From NCBI GenBank assembly GCA_029204225.1, contig CM055092.1, positions 71,179,472 to 71,243,471 on the forward strand: a stretch of 64,000 bases of DNA, written 5' to 3'. Below the pieces are notes generated by a model, which ran no database searches, had not been told where the DNA came from, and worked only from the letters and a program-made list of their open reading frames with translations. The position numbers and the translations under genes were made by a program. Positions 1-12,769 of this stretch are shown in pieces. The number at the start of each line of letters is the position of its first letter. The first letter of the stretch is position 1. The stretch is from Diphasiastrum complanatum. Lineage: Eukaryota > Streptophyta > Lycopodiopsida > Lycopodiales > Lycopodiaceae.

Positions 1-905
1 TCTAGCATTCTTGATGTTGATGAGAAGGATCCTACTTTGGATGGTGATGATGATGGACCTTCATCAAGTCAAAAGCCAAGGAGAACATCAAGAGAAAGAC
101 AAGTACCTTCAAGGCTTACATATGATCAAAAGGGTAAGCAAGTAGTTTTTGGAAATCATGTTGCTTTTCTAACCTCTTTGGATGAGCCTACAAGTGTAGA
201 TCAAGCAAGGAAAGAAGAGGAGTGGGTCCAAGCAATGGACCTCGAGTATCGATCTCTTATAAAGAGTGGAACATCTTTTGGAGGATCTTCTTGTGTAGAT
301 GGTGCTATGCAAGTGGATGGATGTTATCTTGCTGTAAAGTCAAGTATTGGATCTGGAAAACAAAGTTTGTTCAATTACTTTGATGATCAATTTGAAGATC
401 AAGAGGTTGATCTCAAAGCGCTTCAACTAGTCAAAAGGGAAGTTGGCAATTTGGAGCTAGTCAAGAGCATCAAAGGAGAGGTAATTGGCAAAGATGTTAT
501 GGATCTGTTTTTGCAGCATATTGAAGACTCAAGTAAGTTCAGAGGAGCAGCAAGGAAGTGTTTTCAAGTCTACTTTACTTGTTCTATCTCATGTTTGAGC
601 ATTTTCATGTGGATGTGTGCAAATTGTCAAGATATGGTAAAACTAGTTACATTGGTGAGCATTGTTTTGATGTTGGATTTGTACTAGAATTATTGGCTGG
701 TTTTGCCGATGGAAATGAAGCTATTGGAGGTTCATTATGTCACTCACTCATGGTCAAGTCATCAAGGCTTGATGGTATCTTGAGGCAAGATGGAGATGGG
801 AGCTCATTCATGGAGTATCATGGTGGATACATGGCAACAAAGGACAAAGGAGGAGGAGACATGCAAGCAAATGTTGATCACTCACATTTATTGGCTGTTT
901 GCTGT
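1..905 (+). pseudogene. Ty1/copia pol fragment (linker before RT) plus unidentified tail
   Basis: An open frame from 37 to 687 begins with a segment typical of the copia polyprotein between integrase and reverse transcriptase: a Ser/Arg/Pro-rich stretch, then 'PSRLTYDQKG', then 'EEWVQAMDLEYRSL', the usual lead-in to the RT domain. After about position 275 the copia match stops and the RT is absent, so the element is internally deleted. The rest (about 280-905) contains a Lys/Glu/Val-rich stretch around 'DLKALQLVKREVGN' that I do not recognise; it may be the 3' untranslated part of the element. No LTR was found on either side. This is a dead fragment. Confidence 0.6.
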
Positions 906-2165
906 ATTTTTTAAAAGAGTTTAGAGTTGGAAGCATGGTGGAATCATTTCAGTTACATTCTATTTGATTCTTCATGTTCTAGTCACATTTTTACATGTAA
1001 AATTGATGTAAGAAATAGTGAAGCATTGTGATGTCAAAAGTTGAAAATAATAGCCTACATGTCATTGTGAATGATAGTGAGGAAGAATCATTATCATATG
1101 AGTCATTACCTAAAACATTGAGTAGAAGTTCTTGTTACTTGCTGGAAAAATAACTTTCTTGGAATCATAACAAAATAATGTAGAAGAACTTTTTCCCTTA
1201 CCAGGCCACTCGCCGCTTTTTCACCAATTTGAAAGCCAAATCGGCGTCGCCTTCCGAAATGCACTTAGTCGTCAACTCCCAACTACGTGCCCAATGGAAT
1301 GGTGAAATAACTTTTGGCGCACTCCGAACACTTTCTCCACTACAATCAGTCTGTTTGGATGTACCGTACTTGCAGGACAGTCCGGGTGCCCTTCGTTTGG
1401 AGGTTATAGCCTTTCGCTTGGGTCAAAACAAATAAAGGAGGTGGATTTAAAGGGTTTTTCGCTTTTTGAACTATTTCTTCAGTTTGAAAAGACTTCAAAC
1501 TTTAGTGAATTTGGCCCAACTCAACTTTCAATATGAAAATTTTTATTGAAGTTGAAGTCTGATTTGTCTTTCAACGCCCTTCAGGCCCCTTCAAGGCTCT
1601 TTTAAAAATAATCCACTGGTCCTCTTGGATCCGATGGTCCAAATTCAATGCTAGAGGTTCGATCTCTATCGTTGATCATGATGGACACTGATCCGACTCC
1701 TCTTCCGCGTGCGAACAGACCCGCGAGATCTCCTCTTCTTTCCATCTCCTTGCAAGCTATGGCTGTAGGCTATAAACTGGTCCAATTCCTTAGCTGATCC
1801 ATGGCGCTCCGCGGACTTTGAGGAATTGCTACTTTCACTAGGGCGCCCTTCTATAGGCTTTTACAGCTTCAAAAACGGATCAGTATAGAGATAAAACTTC
1901 GCTTTTATGCTTCCAAACCCTAGGCCAGGGTTTTTCTTACAACTTTGATCTTGGCTTGTTTTTCACAGCTCTCTGGCTGGCCAAATCAACTACTCTGAGG
2001 TCGTCCTAATAGAAAACACTCTCCACAACAAGCTTACATAGCAACTGTATTTCTCAAAATGAAATTACACTGTACATATAGTTGTTCACTCAGGGTGCAT
2101 GATCTAGGTTGCCGTTGACGGGACGCGTGTCCCGTCGACTTGTCTCGTGGCGAGGCCAACTGATC
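906..2165. other. Intergenic stretch without recognisable genes
   Basis: No convincing coding frame or terminal repeat was found. The part from about 1190 to 2000 is less AT-rich than its surroundings and carries short frames without recognisable motifs. A near-palindrome built on GACGGGAC/GTCCCGTC lies at about 2117-2139. Confidence 0.4.
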
Positions 2166-2700
2166 CTTATCAACTGATAGGACCCACAGTATAGTAACAC
2201 AATGATTCTACTTTAATTCTAACTTGAATAGGATAAGATGCATTATCTGCACATTGTACCTTGCTTCCATTTTGCACTTTCACTAATTTAGTGAATGCTT
2301 CTTTGCGAAAAGTCATATGACGAGTAGCACTACTATCAATCACCCATTCAATGGGCTGAAAATCAGCAACTTGCAAAACAGAACGTGAATTCCTCATAGA
2401 TGTAGTAGTACTAGTAGAATCAATATTAGACTCAAAAGCATAGTCTTGGTTGAAGAGATCCTCACTAGCTTCAAGCACTTGCTCAAAAGTAGCAAGTGAA
2501 GCACTAGTATCAATTCCTTTACTCTCCTCTTTCACAAGCTTCTTCTTACAATCCTTGATGAAGTGCCCTTACTTCTTGCAATAATGGCACTTCCTTTCTT
2601 CTTTTGAGTGTTGACATTTTGACCTCCAATGGGCTTTTGCTCATCCTTGGAAGGAGGCTTTCCCTCGTTAGATTTCTTATGCTCAGCCTTAAAGAAAATC
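2166..2700 (-). pseudogene. Ty1/copia gag-protease fragment
   Basis: Read on the minus strand, this holds a decayed CCHC zinc knuckle (CHYCKK, stop, GHFIKDC, about 2615-2545) followed by an acidic linker and the copia protease start 'WVIDSSATRHMTF' (about 2350-2310). The canonical protease motif is D-S/T-G-A; here the glycine is replaced by serine, and the knuckle is broken by a stop and a frameshift. The frame ends at 2170 and nothing copia-like follows. It is a truncated, inactive fragment on the strand opposite to the fragment at 1-905. Confidence 0.7.
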
Positions 2701-2739
2701 ATCAACTAATGAGCATCTTGAAAACGGAAGGCCAAGAAC

Positions 2740-3215
2740 ATGATTTCAAACCTTCACATTTTTTTTCTTTAAGTTTTTTCCTATGCCTTAAACAATTTAA
2801 GGCACCTTTGCTTTTTTCGCCTCCTTTGCCTTTTTCGCACCTTCGCGAAAAATGCGACACAATGGCCAGAATGACTTAGAAACCATTTCTGGACAAGGTG
2901 GCCAGAATGCCTTAGAAACCATTTTAAAAGCACCTTCATCTTTTTTGGCTTTTTCACTGCCTTTAGTCTAAGGCACCTTCGTCTTTTTGTTGCCTTTAGT
3001 CTAAGGCACCTTCGTCTTCTTCGCTGCCTTCAGTGTAAGGCACCTTCGGCTTCTTCACTGCCTTCAGTGTAAGGCTAGCCAGAATGTCTTAGAAACCATT
3101 CTTAAGGCACCTTCGCCTTTTTCAGCTTCTTTGCTGCCTTCAGTCTATAGGCGCCTTAGGGATTTACACACCTTCAGTCTAAAGGGCACCTTCGGGTTTT
3201 TTGCGTTTTTCGCGT
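2740..3215. repeat. Degenerate tandem repeat (about 34 bp, 'AAGGCACCTTCG')
   Basis: The core AAGGCACCTTCG followed by a pyrimidine-rich stretch and TGCCTTCAGT recurs from about 2800 to 3200, with near-regular copies 34 bp apart around 2968-3070. A second motif, CCAGAATG-CTTAGAAACCATT, is interspersed three times. The region has no coding signal. Confidence 0.6.
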
Positions 3216-3676
3216 TTTTGCTACATTGGCAGATTGACGTCACCAACTAATCATCAACCCTAAAATAGATGGAGAAACAAATATCCAAAGGGCAGTTACC
3301 AACTTTTGTACAAATGCAAAACTTGAGTAAATGGAAGTTAAGGCATAAGATATTTTTTTCTCGACACTTGTAAATATATATACTAGCTGAATCAAGCTCT
3401 GTAAGTGTTAATTGAATTTCTCTTTCAATCAGAGTTTTCTGTAGCCAGTGTTATCATGCTCAGCAAGTTGAAGGTATTACTTCAAGCCATTGTACTCACT
3501 GTTGATATTAATCAGAGTGCAATTTTTGTCTCACTACTACGTCATTCATTTGCGCATTATGTATGAATTTTTCTACTTGAATATTTCTACTACTAACTAT
3601 TGTGTTTCCATTCCTACATGTCGTGCTCAAATCCTCGAGCTTCCGCTGCCGCTCACGCCCCCACGGTTTTACAACA

Positions 3677-3901
3677 TGGTATCAGAGCGGGCATTTCAGT
3701 AATATGCATTTCTAATGCGGATTATCAGTCTTGTTTCTATCAAGACATCTTTCTAGCAAACGCGCAGCCAACAGTATTTCGATAGTTATTGTTTCTACCA
3801 ATGAACTCGTTCAACCAGAATGGATCCATCATCAAGTTCATCTCTCACTAATAGACTCGATGGAGATAACTACCATCTCTAAAAATTCAAGATAAATGTT
3901 A
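3677..3901 (+). pseudogene. Copia primer-binding site and gag start, cut by a second copia LTR
   Basis: TGGTATCAGAGCG at 3677-3689 is the tRNA-iMet primer site that follows a copia 5' LTR; the LTR ends in ACAACA at 3676, but I could not place its left end. A gag start follows: ATG at 3820, a Ser run, then 'LTNRLDGDNYHL', the opening of copia gag proteins. A stop follows the final leucine. The frame is cut at 3901/3902, where another copia LTR begins, so one copia element has inserted into the gag of another. Confidence 0.65.
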
Positions 3902-4513
3902 TGTGAAAGATTCAACTAGTTTCATCACATTTTGCAGTATTTCCATATTTGGCATATTGAGGCCAAAACTTGTTCTTAGTCTTAGAGGTTGACTTTTCAA
4001 AGTTCATTAGTCTAAATTTCATTTGAATAAACACTTTTTGAAAGTGTGGGAAAGTTAGAATGCGAGTTTGAGTAGATTCAATTTGAATAGTTGGGTACAT
4101 TGAATCTAGACCCAAAATTAGTAGGGTTAGCACCTGCTATAAAAGGATGTAACTCATGGAGAGAGTGATATTCTCTCTTCGCTATCTCATTTCATGCTTA
4201 TACATGGTTCTCTTGGGTTCTACTATCCATTGGTGCACTATCTTGGTGATTGCTTGCAATTCTATGTGTAGAATGATCTATATTTGTTATTTTTGGATCC
4301 ACACGTGTGAAATACAGTCGCTTGCTGGTTTTGTACGAACATCAACTATATATAATCATTTCATTCAAGTTTGATCAAGTTCTATTGGTGTTTGCATCTC
4401 AATTTGTGTGTAGATGCTGATTTTTCTACATTGGTGAGATTGGTAGTGTATTTCTCTTTCTAACCAAAAATCATTCAAGTAGATTGGATCTTAAGGATCT
4501 GAAATCTTTCACA
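3902..4513 (+). repeat. Ty1/copia 5' LTR (612 bp)
   Basis: The LTR is bounded by inverted ends TGTGAAAGATT and AATCTTTCACA and is followed directly by a tRNA-iMet primer site. TATAAAAG at 4138-4145 is a plausible LTR TATA box. The five bases upstream are TGTTA; the matching target duplication on the far side was not found, and no 3' LTR was seen. Confidence 0.8.
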
Positions 4514-4525
4514 TGGTATCAGAGC
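4514..4525 (+). other. Copia primer-binding site (tRNA-iMet)
   Basis: TGGTATCAGAGC directly follows the LTR end, as expected for minus-strand priming by initiator methionine tRNA. A leader of about 590 nt separates it from the gag ATG at 5113. Confidence 0.85.
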
Positions 4526-5112
4526 TTGTGTTTTAGGTTATGAAGGAGGAAATCAGATTTATCAATGATTTAGTGAAGATATCAAGTCTAGAGCATGCTA
4601 GAGAGGATTCTACACCAAAATCGGATTTTTTGCTTTCGTAGATTGGATCTTTTGTAGATCAAAACCCTAAATAGGTCAATATACTTGTTCAATTCCGATT
4701 TTGAATTCACATACTGGATTTGGCCGATTTTTGGATCATTGGTTCAGCCTAAGTGGTGGCTTATAGATTGCATATCAAATTTTCAGCATTTGCATGTAGA
4801 TTTGGAATAGTTAATTTTTTGTGGTTTTGTCAAAACCCTAATTTTGATTGGATCTGTAGATAGTGAGGTTGTTGGACTTCATTTGAGTGTGTTTCAATCT
4901 TAGGAAGTGGCAAAAGTCATTAGATTGAGGATAGATCATAGGTTGATCAAGATTCCATGATTCTATGTGTTGATTTACTTGGATAAGTGCTAGAAGAGAA
5001 TTTGTGAGATAGTTTTAAATCTTGGTGATTTCTTTTGAAAGCATTTGTTGTTGTTCAAAGGAGTGCTTTGTGAATTGGAGCAAGTTGAAAGAGAACATCA
5101 GGTCATTGCTAC

Positions 5113-5850
5113 ATGGCAACCTTAATTGGAGTCATGTTGGAAGCCAATGATAGGCTTACCTCAAGTAACTATTCATTGTGGAAAGTGAGGATGGAGTCAC
5201 TTCTTGAGATGAATGATGTTTTGGATATTGTTGTAGGTTTGGAGGAGAGACTGGCAACACAACAAGATCAATTGAGGTATGACAAGAGGGCCAAGAAGGC
5301 TCTACACATGATGAAGATGAATGTTACCAATGAACTTCTCAAGGAAGTTCGTAAGTGCACATCATCTTTGGAAGCTTGGAATTCATTGAAAAAGCTTTAT
5401 GAATTTGCAAGTCTACTTCTAGAGTGTTGACCCTAAGAAGGCAAATCTTTTCTTGTTTGCAAAATAATGAAGAAATTCCAAGTACTTTTGTTTTGAGAAT
5501 GAAAGCATTGAATGATGAGTTAGCTTGCATAGATGAAAGCATCAAGGAAGGAGAGCTTATTCAAGTGATTCTTAATGGCTTGTTGGATGCTCATGCTAAC
5601 GTTGTTCAAAGTATTGCTATTCAAAAGACTTTGCCAAGTTTGATGGATCTTCAAGAGATCTTGATCAATGAGGAATATAGGCTTCAAGCAAGAGGTGGAT
5701 CTGCTTTGGATGTTCAAGATGCAAATGATGATGCTTTTGTGATGTCTTCATGTATGCTTGCTAATGATGGAGATCTAGATCCTTGTTGGATTGATAGTGG
5801 AGCAAGTTCACACATGACCTTTCACAAAGAGTACTTCACTTCAACTGAAA
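5113..5850 (+). pseudogene. Ty1/copia gag and protease start, truncated
   Basis: The frame starts with ATG at 5113 and reads a copia gag N terminus ('LTSSNYSLWKVRMES'), the UBN2-type capsid region. It shifts frame at about 5415-5430 and continues with 'LRMKALNDELACID' and 'EEYRLQARGG'. It reaches the protease at about 5788 ('CWIDSGASSHMTFHKE'), with a correct D-S-G-A active site. Similarity stops near 5850 and no integrase or RT follows. It belongs to the LTR at 3902-4513. The frameshift and the missing pol make it inactive. Confidence 0.75.
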
Positions 5851-5884
5851 ATGAACTCTTCAACCAAATATGTCCTTATTGAAG

Positions 5885-8800
5885 TCTCTATATTTTTTTT
5901 GTGCATTTCTATGTCTTTTAAAGACCACAAGCCTACTCTTGAACTTCTAGTAAATATTTTGGGCAAATTCTAATGACCACCATTTGTTATGATTTGAAAA
6001 CATGCTAACCTAAACACGATTCAACCCACTCTACGAGACAACTTAGAGCCTTATCTAATTTCTTGCAATGCACATATGACAATGGCAATGAGATTGGACT
6101 CTACAATTGACAATGTGATGAATCATTGAAAGAATGGCTTCGCAAGTGGCTACCAAAATTGAATTATATATGATAGCTTTCAGGCTCGCCTTTGCAATGG
6201 AGCACAAAAAAAACAAGAGTTGGAAACTTTTCACTATAGCAGTTGCATCAATTTGAAAGCAACTGATGAGATGCAGACAAACAAATGGCCATTATTTTGC
6301 ACTCTGTTGCAACATGCATAGAAAAGACAACAAGGGACATGTTCAAGTACCCCATTTTTGTTCTTGCAATTGTAAAGCATCAAGCGATAGAGTATCTATG
6401 CCAAAAGATAGACTCCTATAGATAATCATGACACTAGTATAGTAGTGTTAAATATTTTCTCAATTCAAAAGATTTGTATGAGCATGAAAAACAAAACAAA
6501 ATGCTTAACTAGTTCATTTGTATGTTTAGAGTAACTTCAATCTATCATTTAAAGTTAGACTATGGTATCAGAATGATCTCGTACAATTTGATAGTGAAAA
6601 TTAACAACACGAGTGGTAATTACACATTACTCTATTTTTTTTCCTATTGTTGCAGAATGCATTTTCAAGCTTGTCTAAACTCATGCAAGTATCGATCATA
6701 TTTGTCTTGTGAGTCAGAAATAATTAAAGTTTCACATCTTCTCATTTAACTCATAAATTTTATAGTGTACAAAATTTCAAAATTAGATCAAATGAAAAAT
6801 ATCCTTTCAATTTTTCATAGCTTGACAATACTTTGGCATTTGTGAATGTTATCAAAGCAAATTGTATGTAACCATTAAACTTTATGTATTCACTGTACAT
6901 ATTTTTCCAAGGCAACTTATGCATTGGCAATTTCAGACTTCGTATTGCATCATACATTCAAAAAACAGACGAATCTCCAAATTATAATCTTGAGAGAAAA
7001 ATTGCCACCTCTCGTTTTGCGATCTTAATTTGATTAGGAATATGGCACTTTAACAACTAGCTTTTTCTAATAAATGCTAATGATACTAGAAAATGTCAAA
7101 TATTTTACAAAGTTTATAGTGTTTTTTGAGATAGTGATTTCATAGTTTATGCTTTTTTAAATAATTGATTTTTTTTAAAGCTATTTGTTGCATCAAGATG
7201 ACATGTTATGAAACTTGCTTTGTTACATTGATGATAACAAATGTGCTGTATAGTTTTTTTTTATAATTGATAGACTTTTTATTAGTTCATATAAAGTTAT
7301 GCTTTTCTTATAAATATTGTTGTTGATCTTTGATACTTTTTTGGACATTGACTAAATGCTTCATGTTGATGTCATGTGTGGCACAATTCAGATTAGTATG
7401 AAGCAAAATTGTGCATATCATATTTTGGTAGAAAAAAAATGGTAGCGTAGATCAGCACATTCTCGAAAACAAGTTGGAATTTTTTTTTTCTTTACATTTA
7501 GTAACAATGTAGAAGCAACTGCATATACGATCAAAATGAATATTAGTTGAATGATGCAAAGTAGCAAGAAAAAAAATCGCACAAGAAAGAAAAATGAATT
7601 TATGCCTTACAACGATGGTTCAAATCAAATGCATTTCAAAGTGTGCAAAAAACTATTTGCAATAATATTATTGATATGATAAAATGTTGTTCGACATGCA
7701 GAACTATCACATATTTTAACCAAAAATATGGCATGAAAGCTCAAAATAATAGTTGAGGTATTTCACCATTTGCAATAGCCAACTCATTTGTGGGAGTATA
7801 TATATGTAGATAGCAAACAAATGAGTTGGCATACATGTGATTTATGTAGAGCGTATTTGGATAGAATAAGATATATAGTCTTTTTTTCTTCCAAATACAT
7901 ACAGTCCATTTTGAAAATACATGTATCAAACTTACAATTGTTATCAGTCATAAATGTTGTAATAGACATGATGTGACATGTTAACTCGTTTGTGATAAGC
8001 CGGATTGAAAAGAGATCATTATTTGATAACCTTGTTGCTTGCAACTTGAATATATGTGATAGGAATCATGACATGGAAGAGATTCAAAATGTTTTACAAC
8101 ACAATGTTTTGCACAATCCGATCTTGCAAACTTTTTTCAGTTTATATGAATATGGTTCTCAAACTCAAAGCTTTTCATTCATATCGTTGGCATTGATTGA
8201 GAAACTCTGAGACACTATAATGGATAGATTTGAAAACATGCAAACTAATTCATTTGAATGAGTATACATGTTGCTAAAGAACATATTAGCACCATGTAGC
8301 AAAAGAGAAGATATTTAGAAAGACGACATATATACATATTCAAATTTACAAATAAGAGATACAATGCATGAAAGAATCGGAACATCAATATTGAAAATCA
8401 AAACATTTGGATTTCCATTCAACATTTACATTATTTCCACCATATTTACTTGTCATGTATCAAATATGACAAGCAATTTTGATCATGACAAACGTGCCAT
8501 TTGTTGTGTTACAAAAAGACGTAATCGATTTTGTGACAAAATATCCACATGCAAACGAAAAATAGATTTTCAAAAATGTTTTGAAATTTACTTTGCCTTG
8601 GTAATATCCTTGGCACACCATCATGGCATAGATGAAATTTCAAAGACATATTTGCAATGGTGAGATATTGAGGCTTGGCAGATTTCTTTCTAACATTGAC
8701 AAGCGACGAAACAATTAAGTTACGATGGTAAAAAATCAACAAAATAGAAGATCTTGTGAGAAAATATAACACCAATTTTGAGTGGAAAAAGAGCCCAATT

Positions 8801-9050
8801 GAATTTTCAATGCTTTTTGTTAAAAAAAAAAAAATTACAATCATTCATGAAAACTCACTCTTTCAAAAAAAAAAAGTAAATCTAGGCCATGCTAAACATT
8901 ATATGGGGTTTTGACAATCTATGAGTAAATATTTTGTGAGTTTCATTCTACCCATGGTTCACTGATTATGTAGCACATGGCATGCCATGTAATATTAACT
9001 GTATTTTGTTTTTAACTACAAGAAGATACTAACTAGATGCAAGAATTTCA
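5885..9050. other. AT-rich intergenic stretch without genes
   Basis: This is about 3.2 kb of AT-rich sequence with only short chance frames, poly-A and poly-T runs and no recognisable protein motif or LTR. One clear inverted repeat is listed separately. Confidence 0.5.
7778..7830. repeat. Perfect 14-bp inverted repeat (hairpin)
   Basis: GCCAACTCATTTGT at 7778-7791 is perfectly complementary to ACAAATGAGTTGGC at 7817-7830, leaving a 25-nt loop. A transcript of either strand could fold into a stem-loop. No coding context surrounds it. Confidence 0.75.
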
Positions 9051-9306
9051 ATGGATTTCAATGTAAACAAACACGTCGTAAGGAGAGGCCATATTGTTGT
9101 TTTGTGATTATTAACACTACCCATCCCAAATATAAGTAATAATGGTTACTTTTTAATGTTTGTCGACAACCAGGATAACACTCGAAACCACTTGCCATAA
9201 TTGTACCAAAAATATAACTTTCTAACGTTGTCCTCTGTGGGAATGACATTATTTACTATAAAATCTATATTAACCATGTTGGTATAGTATGACATATACC
9301 AATTTT

Positions 9307-9324
9307 TGGCGCTGTTGCCGGGGA
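9307..9324 (+). other. Primer-binding site, tRNA-Asp type (Tat/Athila-like gypsy)
   Basis: TGGCGCTGTTGCCGGGGA is nearly the complement of a plant tRNA-Asp 3' end used by Athila and Tat elements (family knowledge). It marks the end of a 5' LTR whose left boundary I could not define in the AT-rich sequence before it. Confidence 0.7.
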
Positions 9325-9439
9325 TAGTTTAGGAAAGTGTACAGGGTACTGCAGCATCAGCCCAATAGGGCAGACCCAACTTCGCACCAAGAAGGCATAA
9401 TCCTCCTGAATTTGTTGGACCAGCGAAGTCTCAAATCGC

Positions 9440-10424
9440 GATTAAACCAGTTTCGGGCAACTGCTACAACTGTGGAGAGCCGAGACATTTTTCTGCTGAC
9501 TGTCCTCAACCGCGAAAGCCGATTGGTTATGTACCATTATGTTTGAATTGCAGAGAGCCTGGCCACAAGTATCCTGATTGCCCTCAGCCGCAAAAGCCGC
9601 GACCCAAATATCAGTATGTAGCAACACCAGCTGCTGTAGACACGAAAGCGAAAGCTGTGACTGATGTTGTTCTGCAGAGAATTGACGTAATTGAGGGAAA
9701 ATTGGCAAAGACAGAAGATCAATCCTGGCCAACTGACGTGGAGAAATTATTCCAAGTCACAACGAGAAGCAACAGCTCCTCGAAACCTGATCAGAAATCT
9801 TTGACAAAGTACAGAAAATCCTCAAAGAATAAATCCTCTAACAAAACAATGAACAAATCTAAGACTAAGGAAGATCTCAAAGATGACCCTGACTATGACC
9901 GCAATGCTGCAAAGTTATTGGCAAAAGATATCTCGGCAGAAGCAAAGGAAATCATCAACGCTAAACTTCAGACAGCTGCTACAGAAAAGGTGGTCACTTT
10001 CGAGGAAGAGGACGAAGAAATCGCGAAGACGAAATTGTCTAGCGGTGTTATCGATAAACCAACCTCGAAATCAAAGACAAAAGAATATGACATCGTGACT
10101 GATATTGGACCCCTTCGTCCGAACATTACTTTTGAACAGCTATTGGCAGATAACACTTATTACAGAAAGCAACTGAAAGGTCTTTCTGTGCTTAAAAAGA
10201 AGAAAAAAGTTTCTCTGCCAGATGCTGGTGTTTTGTCTATCGATTTAGGTGATCTTCGTGCACCTGAGATTGATATTACCATTGCGGGATGCCTAATCGA
10301 AAAAGTGCCAATTGACTCTGGTTCCAGTATAAATATAATAACAGAAGACACAGCTCATGCTCTGGGGCTGACTGACATTCAACTGATACAACGAAACATC
10401 AAGTTAGTTGATTCGACACAATGA
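9440..10424 (+). pseudogene. Tat-like gypsy gag C terminus and protease
   Basis: Two CCHC zinc knuckles in tandem ('CYNCGEPRHFSADC' at about 9460 and 'CLNCREPGHKYPDC' at about 9545) mark the nucleocapsid. A Lys/Ser/Asp-rich linker of about 200 residues follows, then a retroviral-type protease with 'PIDSGSSINIITEDTAHALGL' near 10308. The first knuckle and the rest lie in different frames or across a stop, so the gag is broken. The frame ends at a TGA at 10424, before the RT. The capsid part of gag is missing. Confidence 0.75.
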
Positions 10425-11089
10425 AAACCTGTTGGAGAACTGAAGGATGTCACTGTCTACATTCAAGACAAGCCATTCACAATGAGTTTCATTGTTATCA
10501 AACCAATTGGTTTGTCATCCTATTCTGTGCTGATTGGATGACCTTGGCTTTATCAATCAAACGCAAGTGTACATTGGAAATCCAGAGAGCTGAGATTTCA
10601 GACTAGTGAGTCCAATAACCGAGGTAAGCCAGCAGAACAAATCATAACCTAGAGTCGTGACAATTATGAAGGTGAAACTCCTTTGTCCGACACCAGCTTT
10701 ACATCAAAAGAATCTTCGTATGCCTTGAATATTTTTTCCAATGGATTTGATATTGAAGTGCAGTACTTTTTTGTTATGAGAATGCTGATGATGAAGAATT
10801 CTTCGATGCCTGCGACGCTGAAGCGGATGTTTCGTATGAAGAAATTAACGTTGCCGACACGAACTCGAAAGAGTCTAACGATTTGAGTGACGAATTTGAA
10901 CACGACTTTGGTAACAAGAACTAGGTTGATGACAAGAAAACATCTGTGGAGTCAACCATGCGTGAAATTCATGGCCATACTAAGGCCAGTATGACAGAAG
11001 GTATCATTTTATCAGATTCTGTTGAACTGGTTGAACTTGCATCTAGTAGATGTGTGCATGTTTCGAAGTCACTTGGAGAATCGGAGTTA

Positions 11090-12760
11090 GTATAATTCAC
11101 TGAACTATTGAAGGAGTATCAAGACGTTTTTGTCTGGTCGCTCGATGATTTGAAGGGTATACCTGCAAAATTTGGAGAGCACCGAATTGATCTTAAGGAA
11201 GATGTTGTACCTATTCCACAGAGACAATATTGTCTCAATCCTAAGTACTCTCTCATGGTTTAGGACGAACTTAACAAGCACCTTAAGGCAGGTATAATCT
11301 ATCCCGTCTTAAGTAGTGAATGGGTTTCACCCATTGTTGTCGTCCCAAAGAAGAAGACTGGCAAAATAAGAATATGCCAGGATTTTCGCAAACTCAATGG
11401 TGCCACAAGGAAGGACCATCATCCTCTGCCTTTCACTGATTCCATCCTAGATTAGGTTGCTGGTCAAGAGCGTTACAGTTTCTGTGATGGCTTTTCTGGA
11501 TATAATCAGGTTGGAGTGCAAAAGGAGGATCATTCAAAGACCACATTCACTACAGATTGGGGCACTTATGCCTATAACAAAATGCCCTTTGGTCTTTGTA
11601 AAGCTCCAGCAACTTTTCAACGAATTATGATGTTAATCTCCGCTGCCTTCCTGAGAACTTTTCTCGAAATATTTATTGATGATTTTTTTGTATACAGTGA
11701 TATAAAGACACACCTACAGAAGCTGAAATTAACATTGCAACGGTGTCGAGATACTTGTTTATCTCTTCATCCAGAGAAATGTTTTTTTGGTATGAAAGAA
11801 GGAATATTGCTCGGACACAGAATATCTAACAGAGGAATAGAAGTCGACAAAGATAAAGTCGAGCTTATAAAAAATCTCCAGATACCAACCAATTTATGTG
11901 AGCTAAGAGCTTTCTTAGGACATGTTGGCTATTACAGGAGATTTATTCAAAATATTATACATCTACTGAAGAAACAAGTAGAATACTTTTGGACGAATGA
12001 ACAGCAGAAAGCCTTCGAAGATCTTAAGCAAAGGTTGATTAATGCTCCTATTATGAGACCACCCAACTGGGCTATTTTATTTCACAGTTATGTGGATGTT
12101 TCTGCATTTGCTATTGGCATCTGTCTAAGTCAGAAGGACGACCAGAAGAAGGATCATCCCATTTACTATGCGAGTCGATAGCTCAGTGCATCAGAGAAGA
12201 ATTATTCCGCTACAGAAAGGGAAGCACTTGGCATGATTTTCATTGTTAAAAAATTTCGGCATTATTTGCTGGGATATGCATTTATTTTTCATGTGAATCA
12301 TTATGCTCTTAAGTATCTTGTAAATAAACCAGATCTATCAGGATGAATTGCTCGATGGGTTCTACTCTTGCAAGAATTTACTTATCAAGTAGAGCTTTGT
12401 CAAAGAAAATATAATACAAATCTTGATTATCTATCGCAACTCAGCACCGGAAAAATTAAAGACCCTATCAATGATGATTTTTCAGATGAATATTTATTCG
12501 AGATTTCATCTACAAATTCATTATATTCTGAAATTATTATTTATCTTAAGGACCAAATATATCCGGATGGTTACGATTTGGAGCAAAAGATAGTTTCTCA
12601 ATATAAGGTAGCACCTTATACAATTATTAACAATGTTCTGTACAAGCTTGGTGCTGACCATCAACTATGTCACAACCAGAAGGACGAAATGAGGGGTAAG
12701 CAACACCTTAAAACAGTTATCAAGAGCTTGGTTTCAGAAAATCAATGCATTCCTTATTGA
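11090..12760 (+). pseudogene. Tat/Athila-like gypsy reverse transcriptase and RNase H
   Basis: Reading through stops, the strand encodes 'GKIRICQDFRKLNGAT', 'FCDGFSGYNQV', 'NKMPFGLCKAPATFQR' and the catalytic 'IFIDDFFVYSD', an RT of the gypsy lineage that has an F-x-D-D box. The RNase H start 'YSATEREALGMIF' comes near 12210. Stops interrupt at about 11260, 11450, 12181 and 12343. The longest clean piece is 11516-12181. No integrase follows; the sequence changes to a copia fragment near 12770. Confidence 0.8.
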
Positions 12761-12769
12761 GAATGGTTT

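Noticed and set aside
1640-1690. GGTTCGATCTC considered as a tRNA or SINE B box
   Set aside because: No matching A box at the right spacing and no cloverleaf could be drawn.
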